Virus record (IMG/VR): IMGVR_UViG_3300022074_000480
Location: 1-20,351 of that record
DNA from: a virus
Reading direction: 5' to 3' (one strand)
DNA length: 20,351 nucleotides
Under the pieces are notes generated by a model, which was not told where the DNA came from, made no database searches, and saw only the letters and a list, made by a program, of their open reading frames with translations. Positions 13,545 through 20,351 of this stretch are shown here, piece by piece. A program made the translations under genes and the position numbers. The stretch's first letter is position 1. Each line of letters begins with the position of its first letter.

Positions 13545-13550
13545 TGTAAT
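13545..13550 (+). promoter_or_regulatory. TGTAAT, weak -10-like box
   Basis: TGTAAT ends 13 nt before the ATG at 13564. It deviates from TANAAT and is the least convincing of the set. Confidence 0.25.
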
Positions 13551-13563
13551 CGGTGGATACATT

Positions 13564-13791
13564 ATGTTTGACGCAGACGATTTTAAACTGTCGATGGAAT
13601 CTCAGCTGAAGCTGCGGATCATCAGCGATGAAATTGACAACTGCAAGAATATTGAGGCGTTGAAAGAGCAGCTCAAAGATTGTGTCAAGATGACAATGAC
13701 ATATCAGCAGATGCTTCAAAAGGTTCTAGAGAGAACTATCATTCGTGATTTAGATGATTGGATTGAAAAGATAGAACAAGAAGCCAGCTAA
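13564..13791 (+). CDS. NblA-like small helical protein (possible phycobilisome degradation adaptor)
   Basis: This 75-aa acidic protein is predicted to be a helical hairpin. Residues 9-18 (LSMESQLKLR) match the NblA/Ycf18 start pattern L-S-x-E-x-Q-x-x-x-R. A second helix (IEALKEQLKDC, residues 30-40) aligns with the NblA stretch after its turn, and MTMTYQQMLQKVL (43-55) falls where NblA has its C-terminal helix. NblA brings the Clp protease to phycobilisomes during starvation, and cyanophages are known to carry it. The C-terminal extension (residues 60-75) is longer than in typical 55-65-aa NblA. A Shine-Dalgarno GG patch (CGGTGG) lies 7 nt before the ATG. Alternatively it is a small tail chaperone; the position among fibre genes allows that. 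Confidence 0.7.
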   Translation: MFDADDFKLSMESQLKLRIISDEIDNCKNIEALKEQLKDCVKMTMTYQQMLQKVLERTIIRDLDDWIEKIEQEAS

Positions 13792-13794
13792 AAT
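13789..13794 (+). promoter_or_regulatory. TAAAAT -10-like box overlapping a stop codon
   Basis: The TAA stop of the NblA-like gene is the first half of TAAAAT, which ends 27 nt before the ATG at 13822. A TATATAA follows at 13794. Confidence 0.4.
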
Positions 13795-13821
13795 ATATAA
13801 AGTAGTAGCTGTGCGCCAGGT

Positions 13822-14352
13822 ATGCCTGCAATTGGGGAAACTAAAACTCTTTATGGGCGTTCCTACGTGTACATTAACCCTGAATTAGGAAACGGTCCCG
13901 GTACCTGGGCATTATCTTCTCGTGATCTGTCACCGTCAGACCAAGGAGATGACATCAGTATTGCATACGGATCAGGAACGTTAGCAGTCGATTCACCTTC
14001 TGTTCAACGTGGATCCCTGGTTTACTTCAATGCTGGAGGCCAGCTATCAGCGGCTATAGCAAATAGTGTGACTGAAGGTATCCCTGTTGGAGTTGCTCTA
14101 AACGCTTCCAACCCTGGACAGCAAGTTACATTTACCAATAGCAATAAGCTTGACTTCAACTCTCAGCTCTTGGTAGAAGGTGCACCTTCTGCATTAATTC
14201 CTGGAGAACTTTACTACTTAAGTTCGACTGAAAAAGGGAAGTGGACAACCACACCAGACACAACGACAACAGGAAATGTAGTTGTCCAATGCGGTCAAGC
14301 AATGGGCGAAGGCTTTATGGCAATTGAAATCCAGCAACCAGTAGTGGTCTAA
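13822..14352 (+). CDS. Candidate fibre-associated beta protein
   Basis: This 176-aa protein is predicted all-beta with Gly, Ser, Asn and Thr in turns. The opening (YGRSYVYINPELGNGPGTW) looks like a short repeat of the tail-fibre type, and the middle (GSLVYFNAGGQLSAAIAN, then TEGIPVGVALNASNPGQQV) resembles capsid-decoration or fibre-knob proteins that include a small barrel. No family is confidently recognised. It is translationally coupled to the following fibre gene (TAATG), which suggests that the two products act together, perhaps as connector and fibre. Confidence 0.7.
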   Translation: MPAIGETKTLYGRSYVYINPELGNGPGTWALSSRDLSPSDQGDDISIAYGSGTLAVDSPSVQRGSLVYFNAGGQLSAAIANSVTEGIPVGVALNASNPGQQVTFTNSNKLDFNSQLLVEGAPSALIPGELYYLSSTEKGKWTTTPDTTTTGNVVVQCGQAMGEGFMAIEIQQPVVV

Positions 14353-15869
14353 TGGCAAACCGTAGTCTTACAGTCCTGAACCCTGCTGGTTATCAGGAGA
14401 TCTTACAAGCAGCTGATAAGCTGATAGTTCCCGGTGAAATGCAAGTCAATAGTCAACTGACTGTTGGCCAACCAATTATTAATAATGGTAGTGGTACCAG
14501 TCAACTTGGAGATATACAAGCCACCACTGCTTTGTTTACTGGTGATATAACACTCGATTCTAATAGTATTGATTCGATTAGTATTGTTTTGGGTACTGAC
14601 GGATCCGTAACCCTCAGTGGCAGATTAACCTCGGGTAGTGTTGACATCGGTGGCTCTACAGTCATCGATGGCATCCTTGATGAAGATAACCTCGCAAGTG
14701 ACAGCGCAACTAAACTTGCCACACAGCAATCAATCAAAGCGTACGTAGATACACGAACTGCAGAAGAAAAAGATTTTACTATTCGTGGAAATACTGGTGC
14801 AGACGATACGGTCAGCACTGGAGAGATTCTCTCCATCATGGGTACTGCTGGTGAGATCACCACAGCAATCACTGACAATATGGTCACGATTGCATTTACT
14901 CAAGATGTAACGGTCCCACGTGATTTAAATATTACTCGTAATCTTCAGATCGCTGCTAATGGAACTCTGAAGTTTGGGACCAGCACAGCCGTCAGTTCAA
15001 TTCTTGATGAAGATGATTTCAATAGCGATAGCAATACAGCTCTTGCAACTCAACAATCAATCAAGGCGTACGTTAATAACTTCCCGACTGCGACCATCAC
15101 AGACAAAGGATTTCTGTCAGCTTCTGACAAAAACAAATTAGATGGTGTACAAACTGGAGCTACTGATGATCAGACTGGAGCTGAAATCAAAGCTCTATAT
15201 GAGCTAGAAGCGAATGCCTATACCGATACAAAAGACACGAAGCTGACTGGTATTGAGACTGGAGCACAAGTTAACGTAGCAACTAATCTTGGGTTTACTG
15301 CAGGAACAAGTACTCTTACTTCTAGTACTGGTACTGGTGTTGTAATTCCAGCTGCTGTGCCAACTGGTAATGCAGGTTTGCTTAGTGGCGCTGATGCTCA
15401 AAAGCTCAATACTCTGACTTCAGATCTTGCTGGAAAGGCCGACTTAGTTGGCGGTAAGCTCAGCACTTCTCAGCTGCCTGATCTTGCAATAACTGAGTTC
15501 CTTGGCACAGTTGCTAATGAATCAGCAATGACAGCACTCACTGGCCAAAAAGGTGACTGGGCAGTAAGAAGTGATGTTGGTAAGGTTTACGTTATCACTG
15601 GAGACGATCCAACAGATAACGGAGATTGGACTGCCTTGGCATACCCTGCTCTACCTTCCGACGACATTCTGTTTGCTGCAGATAGCGGTGCTACAGATTC
15701 AGTAGTATTGGGAGAGACAGTCACTATGGCTGGTACTACCAATCAGATTGTGACTACTGTCACTAACAATCAGGTGCAGTATGCACTTACATCGAATGTA
15801 GAAATCACCGGCACACTAACTGCAGACACAGTTGATGCCGATATTGACGGAGGCGTTTACGCAAGCTAA
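14352..15869 (+). CDS. Tail-fibre protein with repeats
   Basis: This 505-aa protein is a fibre of the repetitive beta type. Two copies of a fibre repeat are seen at about residues 108-132 and 217-243, sharing ILDED, SDS and LATQQSIKAYV, a motif common in phage fibres. A second motif, FLSASDKNKLDGVQTGA (about residue 256), is also shared with the fibre at 17722. A Trp/Tyr beta module lies at about 393-430 (GDWAVRSDVGKVYVI). The C-terminal part (TNQIVTTVTNNQVQYAL, then ITGTLTADTVDADI) again has short beta turns. It is coupled to both neighbours by TAATG overlaps. Host adsorption is the expected role. Confidence 0.85.
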   Translation: MANRSLTVLNPAGYQEILQAADKLIVPGEMQVNSQLTVGQPIINNGSGTSQLGDIQATTALFTGDITLDSNSIDSISIVLGTDGSVTLSGRLTSGSVDIGGSTVIDGILDEDNLASDSATKLATQQSIKAYVDTRTAEEKDFTIRGNTGADDTVSTGEILSIMGTAGEITTAITDNMVTIAFTQDVTVPRDLNITRNLQIAANGTLKFGTSTAVSSILDEDDFNSDSNTALATQQSIKAYVNNFPTATITDKGFLSASDKNKLDGVQTGATDDQTGAEIKALYELEANAYTDTKDTKLTGIETGAQVNVATNLGFTAGTSTLTSSTGTGVVIPAAVPTGNAGLLSGADAQKLNTLTSDLAGKADLVGGKLSTSQLPDLAITEFLGTVANESAMTALTGQKGDWAVRSDVGKVYVITGDDPTDNGDWTALAYPALPSDDILFAADSGATDSVVLGETVTMAGTTNQIVTTVTNNQVQYALTSNVEITGTLTADTVDADIDGGVYAS

Positions 15870-16552
15870 TGGCATACGGAACTCTACAAATTGGCGTCAC
15901 TGGTCCCCAAGGACGCATTGGCTCAGGTACTGAATATCACATTGATACTAAGTACAACAAAGCTCTTAGTTTTGGTGACATCGTTGATCGCTTCGATGCT
16001 AAAGCTAATAAGTACGGAGAGACGGGACGTAACATTGTATTCTCCAATCCAGATGTAGCTGGTTTGGTTTACAACCCTCTTGCTTCGAGGTCAGAAAAAT
16101 TAGATCTAATACAACGTGCAGCTGGTGCTCACAGTCACAGCATGCATGATGACTTTCACTCTTTTGATTACTACGCTCCGATAGGAACGGATCGTTACGA
16201 CAAGAGTGCAGAGGGTGCTCCTATTTATCTAGTGGGAGCTGAAGGCCTGTCAGCACAAGGTGACAGTGGTGGTGGCTATGGCAACTTTGCTTTTGTTGAA
16301 GACGGTTTAGGAACGGTGCTCAGCAAAGTGGGGCATGGTGACACAAATGAAGCAGTCTTTGCTGGTGGCACGTTTGGCAGTACGGCTGAAGGAACTAAAC
16401 CAAGCAAGCAGCAAAGTGCTGTAGAGAAAGCCAAGTCTTACAGCAACATGTCTAAGGCTGAGCTAGATGCTGCCTACGATAAAATGAGAAGTGATCCTAA
16501 TGCTGCAGCAGAAGGGATGAAGATGCATAAAGCTTACTTCGGTAAAAAATAA
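15869..16552 (+). CDS. Unknown virion-associated protein with a His-rich segment
   Basis: This 227-aa protein begins MAYGTLQIGVTGPQGRIGSG, with a short Gly-rich, collagen-like opening (GVTGPQGRIG) as in fibre tip or adhesin proteins. A His-rich stretch at about residues 86-100 (GAHSHSMHDDFHSFDYY) could bind metal. A Gly-rich middle (QGDSGGGYGNFAFVEDG) and a helical, charged C-terminus (KAKSYSNMSKAELDAAYD) follow. It is coupled to the fibre gene before it and the basic-protein gene after it by TAATG overlaps. No family is recognised; a fibre tip, chaperone or connector is plausible. Confidence 0.75.
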   Translation: MAYGTLQIGVTGPQGRIGSGTEYHIDTKYNKALSFGDIVDRFDAKANKYGETGRNIVFSNPDVAGLVYNPLASRSEKLDLIQRAAGAHSHSMHDDFHSFDYYAPIGTDRYDKSAEGAPIYLVGAEGLSAQGDSGGGYGNFAFVEDGLGTVLSKVGHGDTNEAVFAGGTFGSTAEGTKPSKQQSAVEKAKSYSNMSKAELDAAYDKMRSDPNAAAEGMKMHKAYFGKK

Positions 16553-16854
16553 TGGCAGAGAGAGCTAAGGCAAAGTCAAAAGCAAAGTCACGCATTGACA
16601 AAGGTGCAATGCGTTGCAACAAGCCGAAGAGAACTCCTGGGCACAAGACTAAGTCTCACATTGTGAAAGCCTGTAAGGGCGGCAAGGAGAAGATTATTCG
16701 ATTTGGTCAGCAAGGCGTAAAGGGTGCTGGTGCTAATCCAAAGTCCAAGAAAGACAAAGCACGTAAGAAGTCTTACTATGCCAGACACAATGCACAGGAT
16801 TCTAAGCCAAGTATTTTTTCTGCTCGTTACTGGGCACACAAGGTGAAGTGGTGA
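16552..16854 (+). CDS. Small, strongly basic Cys-containing protein
   Basis: This 100-aa protein is rich in Lys and Arg with few acidic residues. It has a Lys-rich start (RAKAKSKAKSRIDKG), Cys37-type pairs around MRCNKPKRTPGH and VKACKGGKEKIIRFG, a basic middle (PKSKKDKARKKSYYARH) and a conserved-looking C-terminus (SIFSARYWAHKVKW). Similar small basic proteins occur in many phage and bacterial genomes, without known function. Nucleic-acid binding is likely from charge alone. It opens a run of five overlapping tiny genes, coupled to the next by TGATG. Confidence 0.75.
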   Translation: MAERAKAKSKAKSRIDKGAMRCNKPKRTPGHKTKSHIVKACKGGKEKIIRFGQQGVKGAGANPKSKKDKARKKSYYARHNAQDSKPSIFSARYWAHKVKW

Positions 16855-17006
16855 TGCAACGAATGGCAGGCGAGGCAATGCCAAAGGGCTTCTTGCCCAA
16901 GGCATATCTGATCGGCGAAGGCTGTGAAACGAAGCCTGTCGATACGTATCCGGCTCCAGTGAAGCCGACAATCCAGGCTAGACCTGGAGTGATGATGCCA
17001 CGATGA
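16854..17006 (+). CDS. 50-aa Met/Pro-rich protein in the small-gene cluster
   Basis: This short gene fills the apparent gap between two basic-protein genes. It starts at the ATG of a TGATG overlap with the preceding stop, has a good Shine-Dalgarno site (AAGGTGA, 16840-16846, 7 nt upstream), and its TGA stop overlaps the next ATG (ATGA at 17003). The product begins MQRMAGEAMPKGFLPKAYL, has one Cys, and ends PGVMMPR. It is less basic than its neighbours. The precise overlaps at both ends are strong evidence that it is translated. Function is unknown. Confidence 0.75.
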   Translation: MQRMAGEAMPKGFLPKAYLIGEGCETKPVDTYPAPVKPTIQARPGVMMPR

Positions 17007-17230
17007 GTAGAAAGAAAGCGAAAGGATTAGCCAAAGCATTCAAGAAAATGTCTCACCGCAAAAAAGGTGGAACCAAAGGGACATTCACTGCAGCCGCAAC
17101 AAAAGCTGGCTATCCAGATACTCCAGCTGGACGCAAGCAATATGCGAACAAGGTTTTAAAAGACCCTGATGCAACCACTAAAATGAAGAGGAAGGCTACC
17201 TTCTATAAGAACATTATCAATAAAGACTAA
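17003..17230 (+). CDS. Small, highly basic lysine-rich protein
   Basis: This 75-aa protein has about 22 Lys/Arg and four acidic residues. Its start (SRKKAKGLAKAFKKMSHRKK) is a basic amphipathic helix, followed by GTFTAAATKAGYPDTPAG and a second basic helix (DATTKMKRKATFYKN). It reads like a small nucleic-acid-binding or condensing protein. No characterised family is recognised. The start overlaps the upstream stop (ATGA), and its own stop overlaps the next start (TAATG). The GGAG at 16985-16988 is somewhat far from the ATG, so translation probably depends on coupling. Confidence 0.8.
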   Translation: MSRKKAKGLAKAFKKMSHRKKGGTKGTFTAAATKAGYPDTPAGRKQYANKVLKDPDATTKMKRKATFYKNIINKD

Positions 17231-17427
17231 TGGCTGAAAAGAAGAAAAAGTCGAGGGTCAATGAATCTGGCTGTTATACCAAGCCAGGGATGCGGAAGAA
17301 CCTGTTCAATAGCATCAAAGCTGGCAGCAAAGGCGGTAAGCCTGGTCAGTGGTCTGCACGCAAAGCTCAACTTCTGGCTAACCGCTACAAAAAAAATGGT
17401 GGTGGCTACAAGAAAGGTTGTAGCTGA
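17230..17427 (+). CDS. Small basic protein with a KPGQWSARKAQ motif
   Basis: This 65-aa Lys-rich protein has a short basic start (KKKKSRVNES), then YTKPGMRKNLFNSIKAGSKG, and a conserved-looking GKPGQWSARKAQLLANRYKK, ending in GGGYKKGCS. I recall this GGKPGQWSARKAQ pattern in uncharacterised phage and bacterial proteins, which would need a profile search to name. Two Cys are present, one near each end. There is no Shine-Dalgarno site; the start overlaps the preceding stop (TAATG), so it depends on coupled translation. A nucleic-acid-binding role is inferred from its composition. Confidence 0.8.
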   Translation: MAEKKKKSRVNESGCYTKPGMRKNLFNSIKAGSKGGKPGQWSARKAQLLANRYKKNGGGYKKGCS

Positions 17428-17678
17428 TGGCTAAACATAAAACTCAAAAGTCCTTAGACAAGTGGACGAAAGAAGACTGGGGAACTAAGTCTGGAAAGAA
17501 TAGTACTCAGGGTAAAAAGGCAACTGGTGAGCGCTACTTACCTAAAAAAGCTCGTGAAGCTCTGTCTGACAAAGAGTATGCACGGAGTACAGCTAAGAAG
17601 CGTGCTGCTATTCGTAAGGGCAAGCAATTTAGTAAGCAGCCTGATGACGTGGCCAAGAAAACAGCACGTTATCGATAG
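17427..17678 (+). CDS. Small basic protein of an uncharacterised widespread family (DUF5872-like)
   Basis: This 83-aa basic protein shows a strongly patterned sequence: SLDKWTKEDWGTKSGK, then GKKATGERYLPKKAREALSD, YARSTAKKRAAIRKGKQF and a closing KQPDDVAKKTARYR. I recall this pattern as a domain of unknown function, probably DUF5872, found in phages, bacteria and large algal viruses; the name is from memory. The Shine-Dalgarno AAAGG (17413-17417) lies 9 nt before the ATG, and the start overlaps the upstream stop in TGATG. It closes the basic-protein cluster. Confidence 0.8.
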   Translation: MAKHKTQKSLDKWTKEDWGTKSGKNSTQGKKATGERYLPKKAREALSDKEYARSTAKKRAAIRKGKQFSKQPDDVAKKTARYR

Positions 17679-17681
17679 AAT
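17676..17681 (+). promoter_or_regulatory. TAGAAT -10-like box overlapping a stop codon
   Basis: The TAG stop of the last basic-protein gene is the first half of TAGAAT. The box ends 40 nt before the ATG at 17722. A strong GGAGG at 17686-17690 follows, but no ATG, GTG or TTG lies at usable distance from it. Confidence 0.4.
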
Positions 17682-17721
17682 AAACGGAGGGTTATTACTC
17701 ATCGTTTAGAGCTTATTAGCA

Positions 17722-19764
17722 ATGAAAATTCAGTTAAAGCGCAGTAGCGTACTTGAAGGTGGTTCGGCTAAGGCACCATCCGCTGGCGGTATGGAGTTCG
17801 GTGAACTCGCCATTAACTTTGAAAGTACTGATCCAACTATTTTTTATAAAGATAGTGCAGGAAATATTCGTGACGTAAAACTTGGAATCTTACCTGACTT
17901 AAGTGATAGCAGCTTCCAGTCAGGAACTCTGGATGATCGATTCCTAACCTTGACTGGTGGAACTCTGACGGGCAATGTCGTAGCTCCGAGCTTCGTTGGT
18001 GGTGTAGCTCGTGTTTCTTCTACACCTCCTGCATCAGCTGTTAACGGTGAGTTTTGGTATAACAAAGACGACGGGCGTACTTATATCTATTACACGGACG
18101 TTGACTCCAGTCAGTGGGTGGATGCTTCTCCTGACACATTTGCACTAACAGAGAATTTCTACAGCAAGACTGCTGCAGATGCCAGATTTATGTCGTTGTC
18201 TGGAACTACCAACACTGCTTTCGATCAAGCAACAGGGAATGCTGTGTTCGCTGGTGATATTACTTGCAACAGTATTACACTCACCTCTGGATTATTTGCA
18301 GTTAATGACACTTCAAATTTGGGTGGTCAACCTCCTAGTTACTATTTAGATTACAGTAATTTCACTAACACTCCAACTCTTTCAGACCTTGGATATGTCG
18401 GCGACCTTAATGCTGAAGCCAACCCTGGAGTTGCTACGACGTCAACAGACGGCTTGCTGTCTAGTGGAGATAAAACCAAGCTTGACGGCATAGCTGCAGG
18501 CGCAACGAATGTCACTAATAATAATCAAATTACTAACGGAGCTGGTTACATCACGTCTGCTGGAACTGCCGCTGAAGCAAATCAGTTGAGCGCAACTCGT
18601 ACGTTTGCACTTACAGGTGACGTAACTGGATCAGCTACGTTTGATGGATCAGGTGACTGTTCAATCGCCACAACATCAGTAGGCGGAAGTGGAGGTTTTG
18701 GTACTCAGACTGTGACAAGTATCAACGATACTGTCCAAACTTCTACAACTATCCAGTCAACAACTACTATTGCATTTGCAAACACTGTTGATGACTTATA
18801 TGGTGCTGGTGCCGGTTCCATTCTTCATTTCCAAATGACAAATGATGGTGACGCTATCGACTTACAATTTGATAATTTAAGCTCAGGTGATCAGTTCGTC
18901 GTGAACTTTACTGCCGGTGCTGAAACATATACATATTCATCGCATATTATTCAGGCTGACTTTCCTAAAGATAGATTAGTTGTTTCTTACACTGGAACTG
19001 GCACAAGTAAAAGCCAAACTAATCTGTCTGTTGATTTCCCAGGCCCTCAACAACGTCGAATAACTGGTAGCAATACTCCCATCTGGAATGTTGATTTTCC
19101 AACTGTAGAACTTGGTGGTGTTATTTACAGCACTGATGATTGGGATGTTTCAGGTTCTCAAGCTACACATAAAAGTAGCAATCCTGGTGTTGGTCAATCA
19201 GCAACCATTATTCAAGAAGGTGCCGATGTAGCTTTTGGTTCGACTTCAGATGACAGCAATATCCTGGATATCAAAGGACAACGTGCTCAGCTGAAGCTAA
19301 CGAGTCCTACTGATTCATTAACGATTAACCCAACAGACAAGCTATCAGCCAAAGGTACATTTGATCCGATTTTTGCATACGTTACTGGCACTAAGTCTGG
19401 CTATTGGGTTAGCGACTACAAAACAATAGATATTGTAATTAAGGTCGAACTGTCCAATAGTCAACAAGCATTTTTTACAGGAATTGATAACAACAGTGGA
19501 AATTATCGATCAACGGTTTTTTTCAATGGTCCTCCAACTCCAGTCCAAGTTGGTGCAAACTTGGTTGGTTTACATCCTGGAGTAATGATGTACTACCCTG
19601 ACGCAAACAGCTTTCCTAGAGTTGATACTGATGTCGCATATACCAATGCTCTATTAGGATTTAACGGAAATACTAATCAGTATTACGTACAGCTTTATCA
19701 GCAAGACATTACTTCCACTGGTAATAACATTATCCTTATTCAGTGTAGAGCTGTCTTCCAATAA
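17722..19764 (+). CDS. Long tail-fibre protein
   Basis: This 680-aa protein is a tail fibre. The N-terminus (IQLKRSSVLEGGSAKAPSAG, then GELAINFESTDPTIFYKD) matches the head of many phage fibre proteins that attach to the baseplate. A Trp/Tyr beta module is at residues 100-136 (GEFWYNKDDGRTYIYY). Repeats follow: FLTLTGGTLTG, then DGLLSSGDKTKLDGIAAGA and ITNGAGYITSAGT, all common in fibre shafts. The C-terminal 250 residues are more globular and probably form the receptor-binding tip. The start is the ATG at 17722; the strong GGAGG further upstream is too distant for it. Confidence 0.9.
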   Translation: MKIQLKRSSVLEGGSAKAPSAGGMEFGELAINFESTDPTIFYKDSAGNIRDVKLGILPDLSDSSFQSGTLDDRFLTLTGGTLTGNVVAPSFVGGVARVSSTPPASAVNGEFWYNKDDGRTYIYYTDVDSSQWVDASPDTFALTENFYSKTAADARFMSLSGTTNTAFDQATGNAVFAGDITCNSITLTSGLFAVNDTSNLGGQPPSYYLDYSNFTNTPTLSDLGYVGDLNAEANPGVATTSTDGLLSSGDKTKLDGIAAGATNVTNNNQITNGAGYITSAGTAAEANQLSATRTFALTGDVTGSATFDGSGDCSIATTSVGGSGGFGTQTVTSINDTVQTSTTIQSTTTIAFANTVDDLYGAGAGSILHFQMTNDGDAIDLQFDNLSSGDQFVVNFTAGAETYTYSSHIIQADFPKDRLVVSYTGTGTSKSQTNLSVDFPGPQQRRITGSNTPIWNVDFPTVELGGVIYSTDDWDVSGSQATHKSSNPGVGQSATIIQEGADVAFGSTSDDSNILDIKGQRAQLKLTSPTDSLTINPTDKLSAKGTFDPIFAYVTGTKSGYWVSDYKTIDIVIKVELSNSQQAFFTGIDNNSGNYRSTVFFNGPPTPVQVGANLVGLHPGVMMYYPDANSFPRVDTDVAYTNALLGFNGNTNQYYVQLYQQDITSTGNNIILIQCRAVFQ

Positions 19765-19767
19765 TCA

Positions 19768-19775
19768 TATAAAAT
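19768..19775 (+). promoter_or_regulatory. TATAAAAT, -10-like box
   Basis: TATAAAAT begins 4 nt after the stop of the long fibre gene, and its first six bases end 33 nt before the ATG at 19807. It is an imperfect member of the TANAAT set. Confidence 0.35.
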
Positions 19776-19806
19776 TAAAGTAGCGATACTTGGGTAATAG
19801 GGTCAA

Positions 19807-20351
19807 ATGGCTGTCTTAAATTTTCCGTTGAATCCTTCTGACGGAAATACTTATGTAGAGAATGGTGTAATTTACACTTACGTAGGGACGGCTCCTGACG
19901 GATTTTGGAAAGCAGATAATCAGAACTTTGTGGCAGATACGTTTGTAGACGTAACTGGAGATACGATGTCAGGAAACCTGACAATCACTCCTCTTGGCGG
20001 TAGCGGCGACCGTGCTCTGTATGTTGATAACAATGGTTTCATTAAGGCTGCAAATGGTAGCGAAGTAGTCACCAGCCCGTTTGTTGCCAAAATTGGAGGC
20101 ACAATGAGTGGGAACCTTGTGTTTTCCGCTGCTCAGATTTCAAACTCAGAAGGTCATTTAAAACTCGGCGGCACAGGATCGATCAGTGCATCCAACACTA
20201 AGCTTGAGCTTCGCACAACTGGTACTTCTATATATCAGGAGTACAACCTTAATGATACAAAGCGTGCTTATATTGGTGTCAATCAGAACGAACTTCAGCT
20301 GCGTGGTGTTGAGGGACCGATTACTTTCTTCCAAGGTAATGCTGACGGATT
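19807..20351 (+). CDS. Tail-fibre protein, cut by the window end
   Basis: This open frame runs from the ATG at 19807 through the end of the window, giving 181 codons with no stop. It starts MAVLNFPLNPSDGNTYVENG, a short Trp/Tyr beta module (residues 9-36, ending GFWKAD), followed by two TMSGNL-type repeats (VTGDTMSGNLTI and GGTMSGNLVFSA), a fibre-shaft motif, and LKLGGTGSISASNTKLELR. This is a tail fibre, probably part of the same fibre set as the gene at 17722. An AGGG at 19799-19802 sits 4 nt before the start, which is rather close. The 3' end is missing. Confidence 0.88.
   Translation, partial: MAVLNFPLNPSDGNTYVENGVIYTYVGTAPDGFWKADNQNFVADTFVDVTGDTMSGNLTITPLGGSGDRALYVDNNGFIKAANGSEVVTSPFVAKIGGTMSGNLVFSAAQISNSEGHLKLGGTGSISASNTKLELRTTGTSIYQEYNLNDTKRAYIGVNQNELQLRGVEGPITFFQGNADG

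Noticed and set aside
17686-17709. A strong GGAGG before the long fibre gene as the site of an unrecognised start
   Set aside because: The codon at the right spacing is ATC, which is followed two codons later by a TAG stop, so no gene could start there. The ATG at 17722 remains the best start.
1-20351. T4-like late promoter TATAAATA as the general late signal
   Set aside because: The boxes seen are TANAAT-A(G/A), not TATAAATA, and no short gp55-type sigma is present in the window.

Overview
The window looks like the virion-gene region of a tailed phage that infects a cyanobacterium. The evidence for a phage is a portal-like protein, an HK97-fold-like major capsid protein, a run of small virion proteins, a SWIM-motif tail protein and several tail-fibre proteins with recurring modules. 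The evidence for a cyanobacterial host is a sigma factor of the cyanobacterial group-2 type, a small protein resembling the phycobilisome-degradation adaptor NblA, and tail-fibre modules of a kind common in cyanophages. There is no tRNA, rRNA, CRISPR array or insertion sequence. Terminase, tail sheath and tail tube genes are not seen, so tail morphology cannot be decided.

Layout: (1) 21-2763, portal-like gene and a Gln/Pro-rich scaffold candidate that overlap by 464 nt in different frames, ending in a C(UUCG)G hairpin. (2) 2825-5346, two small unknown genes, a sigma-70 factor and an unknown 229-aa protein. (3) 5336-6115, two minus-strand genes, an unknown 130-aa protein and an HNH/NUMOD4 homing endonuclease next to the capsid gene. 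(4) 6231-7955, major capsid protein and a likely decoration protein, both with strong ribosome binding sites and C-rich codon third positions, closed by a rho-independent terminator. (5) 8040-12975, an HhH protein, a glycine-zipper protein, several unknown candidate virion proteins and a 596-aa protein with a SWIM-like CxC...CxH motif. (6) 13003-16552, fibre/adhesin-type proteins around the NblA-like gene. (7) 16552-17678, five overlapping tiny genes, four of them very lysine-rich, including one of 50 aa. (8) 17722-end, two tail-fibre genes, the last cut by the window edge.

The main regulatory observation is a TANAAT box, usually followed by A(G/A), in nearly every gap that is not translationally coupled. 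It usually lies 13-40 nt before the start codon and has no obvious -35 element. Genes lacking the box mostly overlap their upstream neighbour (TAATG, TGATG, ATGA), sit within a few nt of it, or, in two cases, have a strong Shine-Dalgarno sequence. The box also resolves starts: it places the HhH gene at 8040 and the following unknown gene at 9531 rather than at longer upstream starts. With a sigma factor encoded inside the virion region, this suggests a phage sigma/late-promoter circuit, which is an inference. Family names are from memory of motifs; no database search was possible.
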